A stretch of DNA of 64,000 nt from Actibacterium mucosum KCTC 23349 (GCF_000647975.1 NZ_JFKE01000003.1:1-64000), one strand, 5' to 3'; positions 1-8,551 are shown, numbered from the stretch's first letter. Numbers and translations are program-made. The notes: generated by a model from the letters alone, not told the origin.

Positions 1-1
1 C

Positions 2-1063
2 TGCGGATCAGAAAACAAAGCAAGATACACCAACCTGAATCCTGCTGAGAACCTGGTCGACTGGGTTGTTGATGAAGTTGACCGAATGGGGAGCGGTTGG
101 TGCCCTCCTGGCATCGTGTCGATTGGTGTTGGCGGTACGGCTGAAAAGGCCATGCTCATCGCCAAAGAGGCGTTGAATGAGCCAATCAACATGTCCGAGT
201 TGTTGCTTGCAGGCCCCCAAAACAGAACAGAAGAGCTTCGCGTTGAGCTCTACGAAAGACTGAACGCCCTTGGCGTTGGAGCGCAGGGGCTCGGCGGTCT
301 TACAACCGTCGTCGATGTAAAACTATCATCCTATCCCTGTCACGCCGCCTCTAAGCCCGTTGCCGTGATCCCTCAATGCGCGGCAAACCGGCATATCAGC
401 TTTTCGCTGGATGGTCGCGGTGCGGCGGTACTTCCTCAGCCTGATTTAACAGAATGGCCACAAGTTGACGGCGGCCTTGGGCTGGGTAGTCGGCAACTAA
501 ATATCGATACTGCAACCAGAGAAGACTTGCTTGAAATTCCCGTGGGTGAACAGGTTTTGCTTTCGGGCACCATCTATTCAGCACGGGATGCCGCACATAG
601 ACGCATCGCCGAATACCTTGAAGCCGGTCGCGCGTTACCGGTGAACCTAAAGGGCAAGTTCTTATACTATGTCGGGCCCGTCAAAGCGGTCGATGGTGAG
701 GTCGTTGGCCCGGCTGGGCCGACCACCTCGGCTCGGATGGATAGATTTACCAAGCTCATGCTGAAAGACGTTGGTATTCTGGGAATGATCGGAAAGGCCG
801 AGCGTAGCGCAGCAGTTGCAGAGCTCATCGCACGCTATACGGCCCCTTATTTCATCGCCGTTGGCGGCGCCGCCTACCTGATCTCCAAATCGATAAAGAA
901 AGCCGAAATTGTTGCGTTTGAAGATCTGGGGATGGAGGCCATCCATAGGTTCGAAATCAAAGATATGCCTGTGATGATGGCGATCGATTGCAACGGGAAC
1001 TCAATACACGAAAAGGGCAAGCGAATGTGGCGAACCAGCGCAAAGACTGGGGGCAATCCGTGA
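2..1063 (+). CDS. Class I fumarate hydratase / mesaconase (partial, 5' end outside window)
   Basis: The open frame enters from the left edge; the first visible residues are CGSENK, a conserved class I fumarase stretch, so about a third of the protein is missing. Family knowledge: these oxygen-sensitive 4Fe-4S hydro-lyases interconvert fumarate and malate, and members act on mesaconate or tartrate. Seen: GWCPPG followed by a glycine-rich IGVGGTAEKAM segment, a second cysteine in SYPCHAA and PQCAANRH, then the beta-type C-terminal domain (YYVGPVKA, GPTTSARMD) fused in one chain. The stop overlaps the GTG start of the following lyase gene by 4 bp, so the two are translationally coupled. Substrate cannot be told from sequence; the lyase neighbour favours mesaconate. 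Confidence 0.85.
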   Translation, partial: CGSENKARYTNLNPAENLVDWVVDEVDRMGSGWCPPGIVSIGVGGTAEKAMLIAKEALNEPINMSELLLAGPQNRTEELRVELYERLNALGVGAQGLGGLTTVVDVKLSSYPCHAASKPVAVIPQCAANRHISFSLDGRGAAVLPQPDLTEWPQVDGGLGLGSRQLNIDTATREDLLEIPVGEQVLLSGTIYSARDAAHRRIAEYLEAGRALPVNLKGKFLYYVGPVKAVDGEVVGPAGPTTSARMDRFTKLMLKDVGILGMIGKAERSAAVAELIARYTAPYFIAVGGAAYLISKSIKKAEIVAFEDLGMEAIHRFEIKDMPVMMAIDCNGNSIHEKGKRMWRTSAKTGGNP

Positions 1064-1866
1064 GAAAGTACTATCCACCGGTGGTTCCATTATTTGTACC
1101 CGCAACACGCCCCGACCTTATAGCCAAAGCGGCCCGGAGCGGTGCGGACGCCATAATTGTAGACCTCGAGGATGCCGTACCTGGTGCAGAAAAATCCTCT
1201 GCCAGATTGGCCATTCGAACCGAACTCGCGGGCCATACTGTCCCTGTTATTGTTCGTGTGAATGCTGTGGATACGCCCTGGTTCGATGAGGATTTGGCGC
1301 TTGTGCGCGACGTACAGGTTGATGGGATCATGCTCCCGAAAACGCAATCTCCAGAAGACGTTTCGAAGGTCGGAGAGGACATTCCAGTCATAGGTCTGAT
1401 CGAGACGGCACGTGGTGTTGCGTCCCTCCCTTCGATTTGTTGCTCACCTAACTTGCGACAACTGGCTTTTGGTTCCATTGACTATGCCCTGGACATCGGA
1501 TGTGTCGAAACAAGAGATGCCCTTTTGCTGGCGCGACTTTCACTGGTGAACCATTCACGGGCATTTGATCTGCCTCCACCGCTTGATGGCATCACTGTCT
1601 CCGTCGACAACGAGGATATCATCCGGTCTGACACAAAATATGCCGCGCAGCTTGGGTTTTCTGGAAAACTCGCCATCCATCCCAAGCAGGTTCGAATAAT
1701 TGATGATGCACTTCATCCATCCGAAGCCGATATCGTTTGGGCAGAATTGATTTGTGCTGCAGATCGCAAAAGCAAAGGCGCTGCCGTGCTCTTGGATGGG
1801 CGCATTATCGATGCCCCGGTTGTCAAGAAAGCGAAGCGGATTTTGCAGCGCGCTCACACGCTATGA
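1060..1866 (+). CDS. HpcH/HpaI/CitE-family lyase (citramalyl-/malyl-CoA lyase-like)
   Basis: A 268-residue protein of the CitE-like branch of the HpcH/HpaI aldolase fold. Seen: VPLFVPATRPDLIAKA near the N-terminus, IIVDLEDAV with the metal-binding acidic residues, the RVNA substrate-binding motif, GLIETARGV, and a C-terminal GFSGKLAIHPKQV segment typical of CitE/malyl-CoA lyases. I choose the GTG at 1060 because it overlaps the upstream stop as GTGA and begins right before the conserved region; an in-frame ATG at 988 lies deep inside the fumarase gene. Relatives split 3-hydroxyacyl-CoA esters such as citramalyl-CoA into acetyl-CoA and an oxoacid. No CoA transferase or ligase is visible here. 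Confidence 0.8.
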   Translation: MRKYYPPVVPLFVPATRPDLIAKAARSGADAIIVDLEDAVPGAEKSSARLAIRTELAGHTVPVIVRVNAVDTPWFDEDLALVRDVQVDGIMLPKTQSPEDVSKVGEDIPVIGLIETARGVASLPSICCSPNLRQLAFGSIDYALDIGCVETRDALLLARLSLVNHSRAFDLPPPLDGITVSVDNEDIIRSDTKYAAQLGFSGKLAIHPKQVRIIDDALHPSEADIVWAELICAADRKSKGAAVLLDGRIIDAPVVKKAKRILQRAHTL

Positions 1867-1890
1867 GGCAGGAACCGAACAAAATATCCA

Positions 1891-2804
1891 GGGTCAGGCT
1901 TCATAGCTAATAGACGACGAAAGCGGCGGGTGCGATGGCTGACAGGAAAACCTTCGGGCATCTGTCGTATCGTGTTGCGACACGTCGCCAATCTTTCGGC
2001 CTGCCAAACATGATCTCGATCCGGTTGCGGCGTTTGTGGCGGCGCTTGTCGTTTTTCACCGGTTTCTTGCGTTGCTTTCGGCTGGGGATGCGTGGTCGTA
2101 TCCCTTTGTCTTTCAACGCTTCCCGGAACCAATCGGCGTCATGGCCGCGATCCCCGAGCAGCCAGTCGACATCCGGCAGACTGCTCAGCAAAACCCGTGC
2201 GCCGATGTAGTCACTGACTTGTCCGGCTGTGGCGAACAGGTTGAGGGGGCGCCCCTGGCTGTCGCAGATGGCGTGCAACTTGGTGTTCATGCCGCCTTTG
2301 GTTCGGCCAATCAGACGGCCACGCCCCCCTTTTTCACGCCCATGCTGGTCGCGGTGCGGTGAGCTTTCAGGTAAGTGGCGTCCACTGCCCGGCAGTTGAT
2401 TGCAAAGCAATTAATGAGAGGGGATCATCACGGTCTTCTCTTCGCCGTGTCCAGCCGCCAGACCCACCATCATCTGGGCAAAGATGCCCTTGTCGCTCCA
2501 CCGCTTCCAACGGTTGTAGAGCGTTTCTGGTGCTTACGCGGCTCCACCGGGGCCACGGTCCCCTTCAACTGTGAGGGCCATAAGCTGCGGGTGCGTCACG
2601 CCATCGCAAGCCATTGCGATTGATGAAGATATGTCCACTCAACACACATCGATCATCGACCCGTGGTTTGCAGTGTAACTTTGGATAAAGAGCTCACGGT
2701 GCGCCAACTGGGCATCCGTTAGCCAGAAAAGATCAGACATGTTTACCGCTCGTTTTTCGAGCCGTGAATCATACTGCCAACCGGAAATCAATGGGTCCTG
2801 ACCC
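1891..2804. mobile_element. Degenerate IS5-family (IS427-like) insertion sequence, copy 1
   Basis: The element is bounded by the inverted ends GGGTCAGG at 1891 and CCTGACCC at 2797-2804. Its transposase lies on the minus strand and is closely related to copy 2 at 3334-4206. The right end is followed by TA but the left is preceded by CA, so the expected TA duplication is not intact. The 914-bp length exceeds copy 2 by about 40 bp, explained by an insertion at 2383-2422 inside the transposase. The element sits 24 bp after the lyase stop. Confidence 0.75.
1907..2740 (-). pseudogene. IS5-family transposase, broken (copy 1)
   Basis: The N-terminal part starts at 2740 (MSDLFWLTDAQLA) and loses frame near 2680; the conserved VDDRCVLSG and RNGLRWRDAP motifs continue in another frame. 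A 40-bp insertion at 2383-2422 separates KTVMI from DATYLKAH, exactly at the first catalytic Asp of the DDE domain, and shifts the frame again. The downstream part (RGRLIGRTKGGMNTKLHA, DRGHDADWFREAL, RRNRIEIMFGR) is open to 1907. The inserted DNA contains the small palindrome ATTGC-TTT-GCAAT. Some IS5 elements make transposase by frameshifting, but several breaks including one at the active site make this copy dead. Confidence 0.8.
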
Positions 2805-3241
2805 TAAGGTCCAACAAAATAACGCCTCCAACCAAAGAAACCGGAAATCCTCTCAAAGCTATCCAAGCAAACGACGCCCGTTGTCTTTGCCACAACAATT
2901 CCTTTACCAGAGAGAATCTCTAGATAATACCCCTGCCCATCGCATCGCTGTGAAATGAAATCATTTAACGACTTTGAGTATCGTTTTTCGAAAATACTCA
3001 ATTCTCCATACCTGCTTGCGACCGCTTCGAAATCGCGCAGAAGTATTTCTCCATAGTATTGCTGCAAACAAGCCGAAACATGTTCGGGCTCTAAGCTGAA
3101 GTCGCACCCAAGATGTGCCGCGCCTGGTTCATGAGGTACGGAGGAAGAAATGAGCGTATCACTGATATAATTGCGCGATACGTATGCGACGCAACCAACT
3201 GACACAGTGATCGCGAATAAAGTTATATAAAACACCTTCAT
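2804..3241 (-). CDS. Membrane-anchored hypothetical protein, C-terminus cut by IS5 copy 1
   Basis: I do not recognise a family. The likely start is the ATG at 3241 (MKVFYITLFAITVSV), which gives a single N-terminal hydrophobic segment (about residues 3-21) and an outward-facing domain with four cysteines (LGCDF, SACLQQ, SQRCDG, VVCLDS). The frame can extend to an earlier ATG at 3292. The final residues VGP run straight into a TAG made where the target DNA joins the IS end, so the native C-terminus is probably lost. The region is AT-richer than the core genome, as expected for acquired DNA. Confidence 0.5.
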   Translation of the reverse strand: MKVFYITLFAITVSVGCVAYVSRNYISDTLISSSVPHEPGAAHLGCDFSLEPEHVSACLQQYYGEILLRDFEAVASRYGELSIFEKRYSKSLNDFISQRCDGQGYYLEILSGKGIVVAKTTGVVCLDSFERISGFFGWRRYFVGP

Positions 3242-3333
3242 GTTTCTCACACTCAACCTTCGCAGGTTGTCCCGTTTAAGCTTTCTGGGCACAATAATTT
3301 TTCAAATATATCAACTTGACCAAGCCCTGCGTA

Positions 3334-4206
3334 GGGTCAGGATTCATAGCCAATGAATGACGGTTGCTGCGAGTGCGATGGCTGACAGGAAAACCTTCGG
3401 GCATCTGTCGTATCGTGTTGCGACACGTCGCCAATCTTTTGGCCTGCCAAACATGATCTCGATCCGGTTGCGGCGTTTGTAGCGGCGCTTGTCGTATTGG
3501 ATGACTGTCTTGCGTTGCTTACGGCCAGGGATGCAGGAGCGTATCCCATTGTCTTTCAACGCTTCCCGGAACCAATCGGCGTCATAGCCGCGGTTCTCGC
3601 GGAGCCAGTCGACATTTGGCACACTGCTCAGTAGCGCTCGCGCACCGACGTTGTCAATGACTTGGCCAGCGGTGACAAAAAGGCTGATCGGTCGCCCTTG
3701 GCGGTCACAGATAGCATGAAGTTTGGTATTCATGCCGAACTTAGTTCGCCCAATCAGGCGGCCACGCCCCCTCTTTTTGCGGCCAAGCTGGTCGCGGTAC
3801 GATGTGCTTTCAGACAGTTCGTATTGATAATTACTGTCTTTTCCTCGCCATGTTCGGCTACCAAGCAGGCCATCATCCGAGCAAGATCGCTTCCTCACTC
3901 CAACGCTTCCCCCGGCTATAAAGCGTTTCCGGGGCTTACTCGGCCCTACCGGGGCCACGGTCCCCTTCAACTGTGTGGGCCATAGGCCGAAGGGGCACCG
4001 CGCCAGCGTAAGCCATTGCGAGTGACAAGTATTATCCCGCTCAGAACGCGCCGATCGTCAACGCGAGGCTTACGTTGGGAATTAGGAAAGAAAGGTTCAC
4101 GACGCGCCATCTGGGCATCTGTCAGCCAGAAAAGAGCAGACATGTTCACCGCTCGTTTTTGAGCCGTGAATCACGCCGCTGGACGGAAATCAATGGGTCC
4201 TGACCC
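3334..4206. mobile_element. Degenerate IS5-family (IS427-like) insertion sequence, copy 2
   Basis: The ends are GGGTCAGG at 3334 and CCTGACCC at 4199-4206, flanked on both sides by TA (3332-3333 and 4207-4208), a clean 2-bp target duplication. The element has landed inside the integrase gene that starts near 4885. Removing it and one TA joins the integrase frame to a further run of about 28 codons reaching a stop near 3256, too short for the missing catalytic domain. Some DNA next to the element was therefore probably lost as well. Confidence 0.78.
3344..4143 (-). pseudogene. IS5-family transposase, broken (copy 2)
   Basis: The N-terminal piece starts at 4143 (MSALFWLTDAQMARREPFF) and covers the helix-turn-helix region and VDDRRVLSG before a stop near 3967. 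The catalytic half continues in another frame to 3344 (IGRTKFGMNTKLHA, RGYDADWFREAL, RRNRIEIMFGR). Where copy 1 has DATYLKAH this copy reads NTNCLKAH, so the first Asp of the DDE triad is Asn. Both the frame breaks and this substitution argue that the copy is inactive. Confidence 0.8.
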
Positions 4207-4885
4207 TAAGGTAATTCGTCATCTACACGCAAGCACTCCGCTTGCAACTTGCCGATGACTTGAACAGGCAGAGTTTCGCGCTCTTGCACCCCTGATTGCC
4301 TATCGAAGTAGACGCCGCTTAAAGGGTAGGTGAAGGAAACACCCATCCCACTTGCAGCGAAGTTGGTGGCTGACCGAACGGTTCCGATGATGCGGGTCAT
4401 GCTGCTTCCGGACAGGCCACGCTTGATCAGCACATCCAGAAAGGTGTTGGCATCCTTCTTGAAATAGGCCCGAAGACCCTTGCCTCCGGCGACGACGATG
4501 ACAAAGCCGCAGGACCGTCCAGCAGCCCGGTGAAAGGTGACAGGACGACCATGCCCCTTCTGCTTCAGGTAAACGGACACGGCTTCAGAGAGCGTCATAG
4601 AGACGCTCAACGGCATTCCTGGAATGGCTGCAGTGGAAGCCACCATCCTCACCCGATACTTTCCCGACAACTCCGCATCCTTGGACCGCAAGTGATGCCA
4701 ATACTCGTCAAGCTGGTCCGCCGCCCGTCTTGCCCGAGTCGCGTCGACCGTGACCGACCGAGTTCGCAACGAGTATGAGGATTTCCGTGTGTCGTAGGGC
4801 TTCAAGAGGACCGCTGGAACGCGTCTCTCGAAGTAGAAGATGCCGTTTTGGTGAACGAGAAAGGCACCGAATTGTCATACGCCAT
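4206..4885 (-). pseudogene. Tyrosine recombinase (integrase), frameshifted and truncated
   Basis: The open part from 4805 carries the SAM-like core-binding region of a phage-type integrase: TLSEAVSVYLKQKG, KRGLSGSSMTRIIGTVRSA, SGVYFDRQSGVQER, then CLRVDDELP, where the catalytic domain should begin. IS5 copy 2 ends it there. Upstream, the same frame reads LVHQNGIFYFERRVPAVL, the usual N-terminal arm-binding motif, but has no start. A second frame begins ATG at 4885 (MAYDNSVPF). Adding one C near 4865 would join them, so a single-base deletion is likely. The start lies about 60 bp from the tRNA-Phe fragment at 4947, the normal place for an integrase of a tRNA-inserted element. Confidence 0.75.
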
Positions 4886-4946
4886 GTCCTGCGCCCGCGC
4901 AGTTTCCCAAAGAAACTGAGAAAGAACAAAGGGTTGGAACATGAGG

Positions 4947-4991
4947 TGGTGCCCGGGGGCGGAATCGAACCACCGACACGAGGATTTTCAA
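4947..4991. repeat. Left attachment repeat: 45-bp copy of the tRNA-Phe 3' end
   Basis: These 45 bases are identical to 25302-25346, the 3' half of the intact tRNA-Phe gene from the anticodon loop to CCA, and in the same orientation. Beyond 4991 the sequence no longer matches a tRNA, so this is a fragment and not a second gene. It is the expected product of site-specific integration at a tRNA 3' end. Confidence 0.9.
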
Positions 4992-5131
4992 ACCGAAGCT
5001 TTTGTATGGAAATCAAACCTTTATCGGTGACTTTCGCGTCAAACCCATGACGGAAAATCAAGCACTTATTCCAATTTTGTCAAACCTTAACCGTGGTCTG
5101 ACGGATGCTGGAAAATTCGTAGGAGGAAGCT

Positions 5132-5953
5132 ATGTCTGAGACCTTGCCCTTCTGCAAAATCAAACTCCAGTATCTGCTGGAAATGGTCACGGATCATGAC
5201 CTTGATGACAACGCGTTGCGTGTGGCTCTCTATCTTACTTTGGCCCATGCAGATCATGAAACAGGCGAAAGTCACCCTTCCTTCGAAACCATTGGTGCAG
5301 CCATCGGCAAACACGCTAAATCGATAAAGCGTGCGCTAAACAAAGTTGAAGCGGCTGGCTACATGACCATTGAGCGCGGCACGAATAAGGGTAAATCATC
5401 TCGCTATCGCCCGGCAGAGACCGCTCTTAAACGCGCTACAATTCGTCGTCGTGAGGGGGACAAGATTGTCCCGTTGTCACGCGCCAAAGGGGGGCATTCT
5501 TGTCCGCAAAGCCGGACAGGTTTGTCCAGCAAAGGGGGACAGGATCGCCCCCCGAATAGAAAACAAGAACTTAGAAAAGAACATGGGCTCGGGTCCGCGC
5601 CGGATTTGCCTGATGAAGGGCAATCCGGCGTTCCCCACGATCGACACCAACTGACATTCGTTCCAAGGGGTATCTGTTTCGTTCGAGATTGGGATGACAG
5701 GCTTTCCCGCGAAGGCATGCCTCCTCTGGAACGTCTTTTGCCGTCCGTGCGCCACGGCCAGCACTTGGGCTTTTGGTTGCCTGCCCGAACACCCGCGCCA
5801 CTGGGGAGCGCAACATGGGAGGTGCAGAAGAATGCTTTGGAAAGGCTAGTCCGTTCTGCGCACGATCGGAGGGAAAATGCTGCTCTCGATACGGTCTCAG
5901 GAACAGCGTTTGTACCGATTTCAGTCTGCACTGCCAGGGTGCAAAATGGGTGA
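5132..5953 (+). CDS. Helix-turn-helix protein of the integrated element
   Basis: A 273-residue protein with a strong Shine-Dalgarno (AGGAGG) just before the ATG. Residues about 15-85 form a winged-helix-like domain: ALRVALYLTLAHADHETGES, SFETIGAAIGKHAKSIKRAL (the HTH), then AAGYMTIERGTNKGKSSRY. The rest is basic and low in conservation, with a tail rich in Arg and Gly. Proteins of this layout are common near the ends of plasmids and integrated elements of Rhodobacteraceae, where they resemble replication initiators or regulators. I cannot tell which from sequence. It is the first gene inside the left att repeat. Confidence 0.6.
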   Translation: MSETLPFCKIKLQYLLEMVTDHDLDDNALRVALYLTLAHADHETGESHPSFETIGAAIGKHAKSIKRALNKVEAAGYMTIERGTNKGKSSRYRPAETALKRATIRRREGDKIVPLSRAKGGHSCPQSRTGLSSKGGQDRPPNRKQELRKEHGLGSAPDLPDEGQSGVPHDRHQLTFVPRGICFVRDWDDRLSREGMPPLERLLPSVRHGQHLGFWLPARTPAPLGSATWEVQKNALERLVRSAHDRRENAALDTVSGTAFVPISVCTARVQNG

Positions 5954-6130
5954 AGATAGGAGGCAATTTCGTCTCATCCCGCAGAGCCATAAAAATAAGG
6001 GAAAAAATGGCGGAGGAAGATGGCAAGAAATAGGGATGATTACTTCACATGGATTTTCACCCCAAAATGCGCGAAAATCACCGCCTTCAGTTACTGTAAA
6101 GCCCCCCTTAACTCTCCGCGCGCACCAACC

Positions 6131-6159
6131 TTGACTTGTACGTACATTGTACGTTACCT
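6131..6159 (+). promoter_or_regulatory. Promoter and operator of the DUF1778/GNAT toxin-antitoxin pair
   Basis: A perfect palindrome, ACGTACA-T-TGTACGT, lies at 6140-6154, between a TTGACT (-35-like, 6131-6136) and a weak -10-like TTACCT (6154-6159). It is 27 bp before the antitoxin start, which has its own AAGGAG ribosome site. A ribbon-helix-helix antitoxin bound here would overlap the promoter, the usual autoregulation of such pairs. Binding is inferred. Confidence 0.6.
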
Positions 6160-6180
6160 TGACGCAGTAAGGAGATCACC

Positions 6181-6489
6181 ATGATTCAGGTTCAAGACAC
6201 CACATCGGCCCTACGTGAGCCGAAGTCACATCGAAAGGATTTGCGCCTCAAGCCATCCGTTTTGGATGCAATTGAACGCGCCTCACTGGCTGTTGGGATG
6301 GATGCCAGCACCTTTATCACATCGGTCGCTTATCGTGCCGCGCAGGACATCGAAGCTGCCCAGCACAGGAGTGTTTTGCCCACTAAGGCATTCGATGCCT
6401 TTGCTGACGCGATTGACCAACCCACCCAGCCAAATGCCGCACTGGCCGATCTGTTCGCTAAACGACGTGAGCTGATCGCAGATGACTAA
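6181..6489 (+). CDS. DUF1778 (TacA-like) ribbon-helix-helix antitoxin
   Basis: A 102-residue protein of the DUF1778 family. Seen: an N-terminal ribbon-helix-helix segment (KDLRLKPSVLDAIERASLAVGMDASTFI read in two parts, residues about 20-50), then a helix AAQDIEAAQ and an acidic/hydrophobic C-terminal tail (ALADLFAKRRELIADD) that in this family occupies the acetyltransferase toxin. It overlaps the toxin gene by 8 bp. Its DNA-binding half would bind the palindrome upstream and repress the operon with the toxin as co-repressor. Confidence 0.88.
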   Translation: MIQVQDTTSALREPKSHRKDLRLKPSVLDAIERASLAVGMDASTFITSVAYRAAQDIEAAQHRSVLPTKAFDAFADAIDQPTQPNAALADLFAKRRELIADD

Positions 6490-7006
6490 CCCTAAATTTC
6501 GAGTTGAGCGGTTCGACAAGGCCTCGCATGATCGCGGGGCTTTTTCTTGTGGCGTGGCCGGAATGGATCGCTGGTTCAAGGAAAGCATTACCGATCAAAT
6601 CAAAGCCAACCGCCTGCGGGTCTGGTGCGCTGTGGACGCCGAGAGGCGCGTGGCTGGCTTTTATGGCCTGTCAGCCCATTCGGTGGAGGCGGAGGCATCT
6701 CCGGCCCTTTCCAGACGTCGAGAGCGCCATCCGATCCCGGCTATCTACCTGGCGGCGCTGGCGACAGACTTGACCGTGCAGGGACAAGGGCTAGGCGGGG
6801 CGCTCATGGCCGATGCTTTGGCAAAAGCGCTGGAGGTGTCAGAAATCATCGGCGCGGCGGCAGTGATACTGGATGTGTTTGAAGACGAACGCTTTGAACA
6901 ACGTATGGCGTTTTATACAAAGCTGGGATTTCGCCCGTTGAATCCATCGGAAGACCCGAAGCGGCTGTTTTTGCCGATTAAAGCAGTGCTCGAGAACCCC
7001 ATTTGA
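6482..7006 (+). CDS. GNAT-family toxin (TacT/AtaT-like tRNA acetyltransferase)
   Basis: A 174-residue GNAT protein. Family knowledge: TacT-type toxins acetylate the amino group of charged tRNAs and block translation. Seen: the FSCGVAGMDRW motif near residue 21, an acetyl-CoA-binding loop QGQGLGGAL at 100-108, and Tyr145 in AFYTKLGF, matching the conserved catalytic tyrosine. All key positions look intact. The start overlaps the antitoxin stop, which fixes the pair as one unit and keeps toxin output low. It likely stabilises the island against loss. Confidence 0.88.
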   Translation: MTNPKFRVERFDKASHDRGAFSCGVAGMDRWFKESITDQIKANRLRVWCAVDAERRVAGFYGLSAHSVEAEASPALSRRRERHPIPAIYLAALATDLTVQGQGLGGALMADALAKALEVSEIIGAAAVILDVFEDERFEQRMAFYTKLGFRPLNPSEDPKRLFLPIKAVLENPI

Positions 7007-7437
7007 TCGAATATACGTGGATCGGAAACAAACATCCGGACCCAATTTCGGGTGTTTCCACCTAAGCAACTCAAAGCCGAAGACGTACCCTGGGAGCTAA
7101 CTGCAAATGTTGGAGTGGTCAGAAGGTTTGTAGGGAGGATCAGAAATTCGTCCTGCGGCAATCCGCAACATGTCCGCGATTTCCACGAAGGGTGCGCATG
7201 CGGAGAAATCAGTCATTCGGGCACCCGCGATAGATGACTGCTCTGTAGGACAAACCGGACTTGTGCATTTGCGGCTATTGCTGCCGCAGAAAGCCCTCGT
7301 ATCTGCAGCATGTCTGTCGCTGCGTTGCGGCTCAGATCGCCGAAGCGGCCATTGATCTCCGTCATAGGATCCGAAAACAAGGGTTCAATTTCGTAACGTT
7401 GTGACAAGCCCAGCAAGGAAGGGAAAATTATTTCCAT
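7007..7437. other. 431-bp stretch with no well-supported gene
   Basis: The only open frame of note is 7213-7437 on the minus strand (74 codons, MEIIFPSLLGLSQRY start). It begins directly after the LacI-type gene stop as TGAATG, so it could be translationally coupled, but I recognise no family and see no Shine-Dalgarno of its own. A weak hairpin (GGAAACA ... TGTTTCC, near 7021-7054) follows the toxin gene and might end its transcript, though no T-run follows. Confidence 0.4.
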
Positions 7438-8508
7438 TCACAGTTTTATGCCGTCTGAAATAGCCTTGCGAACTTTGCGCGATGATACTTGCGAGGGAAT
7501 ATTTTCTTGGGTCAGTACCTGAACAGACGAAACTAAATCACTTACTGGTCCGGTTGAGAGCTGATGATATGCAAGAAAGGCGTCAAATACGTTTCTCACA
7601 TCTGATCGCAAATCGTGGTGCAGAATGAAGTCCAGCCTCTGATCAAAAAGCAAATTATGATTTTCTTGATTGAGATCATGAGCCATAAATAACCTTGGCC
7701 TAAGCCCGTTGTGTTCTAGTATGTCGAGGATCGATCGATTGCCAACACCTAACGAATACAGGGCGCACAGATTGGGGACTGTTGCCAGAACATTCGATAG
7801 GGTTTTGGATGTTTCAGAGCTCGATCCGCAAATGTTGGGCACTTGGAGTATTCGAAGTTGGGGGCATCGATCTGCCAATGCCTCAACAAATGCCGTCTCG
7901 CGTTCCTCTTCACCCAGAACCCGCTCAAGATTCCGGATAACCAACACAGTCCCTGAATCGTCCCCAACGAACTTGGAGACTAGGTAAGCGGCAGTACGAC
8001 CCGCGCCGATGTTGTCTAGACCCACGTAGGAAATCCGATCACTGCCAGAAATATCCGTCAAAAGTGTCACCACAGGAATTTTGGCGGCAGAAAGCGTGTT
8101 CACAGTTTTTCTGATCTTCGGAGTGTCCCTCGCAGTTAGGCACACACCATTGCTGCCCCGCTTCAATATGCGCATCAGGGCGTGTACAATCCCCTCCTCG
8201 TCCAAAATGCCATGTTGTACAAAGCGGGGCCGACACACTGCCGCGTCGATTTGGTGTTGGACTGATTCTGCTGCTGTCTTGATCTCGTGGTTGAAGTAAT
8301 CCGGTCCCATCACGATGAAATCAAAGAACAAGCGTCTGCCACGAGCGGCGGTTTTTGCTTCTCGTGCAGCAAGCTCCTCAATCGCTGCCCTCACTCGTAA
8401 TTTTGTCTGAGGGCTCACATGATTACGATTGTTTAGGACCCGATCGACCGTGGCCAATCCTAACCCAGCTTGAAGGGCAATCTCTCTAATTGGGAAACGG
8501 TGCGTCAA
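7438..8508 (-). CDS. LacI-family transcriptional regulator
   Basis: A 356-residue LacI-type regulator. Residues about 6-50 form the DNA-binding headpiece (IREIALQAGLGLATVDRVLN, then VSPQTKLRVRAAIEEL). The remainder is a periplasmic-binding-protein-like sensor domain, with VVTLLTDISGSDRISYVGLDN in the usual place and GAGRTAAYL for the interdomain hinge. It is the last regulator gene of the minus-strand catabolic operon, 43 bp after the RpiR-type gene. A sugar or cyclitol effector is likely, since LacI and RpiR regulators often flank inositol and rhamnose-type clusters; the effector itself is not visible. Confidence 0.88.
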   Translation of the reverse strand: MTHRFPIREIALQAGLGLATVDRVLNNRNHVSPQTKLRVRAAIEELAAREAKTAARGRRLFFDFIVMGPDYFNHEIKTAAESVQHQIDAAVCRPRFVQHGILDEEGIVHALMRILKRGSNGVCLTARDTPKIRKTVNTLSAAKIPVVTLLTDISGSDRISYVGLDNIGAGRTAAYLVSKFVGDDSGTVLVIRNLERVLGEEERETAFVEALADRCPQLRILQVPNICGSSSETSKTLSNVLATVPNLCALYSLGVGNRSILDILEHNGLRPRLFMAHDLNQENHNLLFDQRLDFILHHDLRSDVRNVFDAFLAYHQLSTGPVSDLVSSVQVLTQENIPSQVSSRKVRKAISDGIKL

Positions 8509-8551
8509 TTGATTGGCTGGCTAGGAACGACTGGGTTCGTGATGGAGTGTC

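Noticed and set aside
4947-4991. A second tRNA-Phe gene
   Set aside because: Only the 3' half is present; the acceptor 5' strand, D arm and half of the anticodon arm are missing.
4708-5061. 117-codon minus-strand frame across the left att site
   Set aside because: It translates the tRNA fragment and the out-of-frame start of the integrase pseudogene.
7213-7437. 74-codon frame after the LacI-type gene
   Set aside because: No family, no own ribosome site; kept only as a note within the gap entry.
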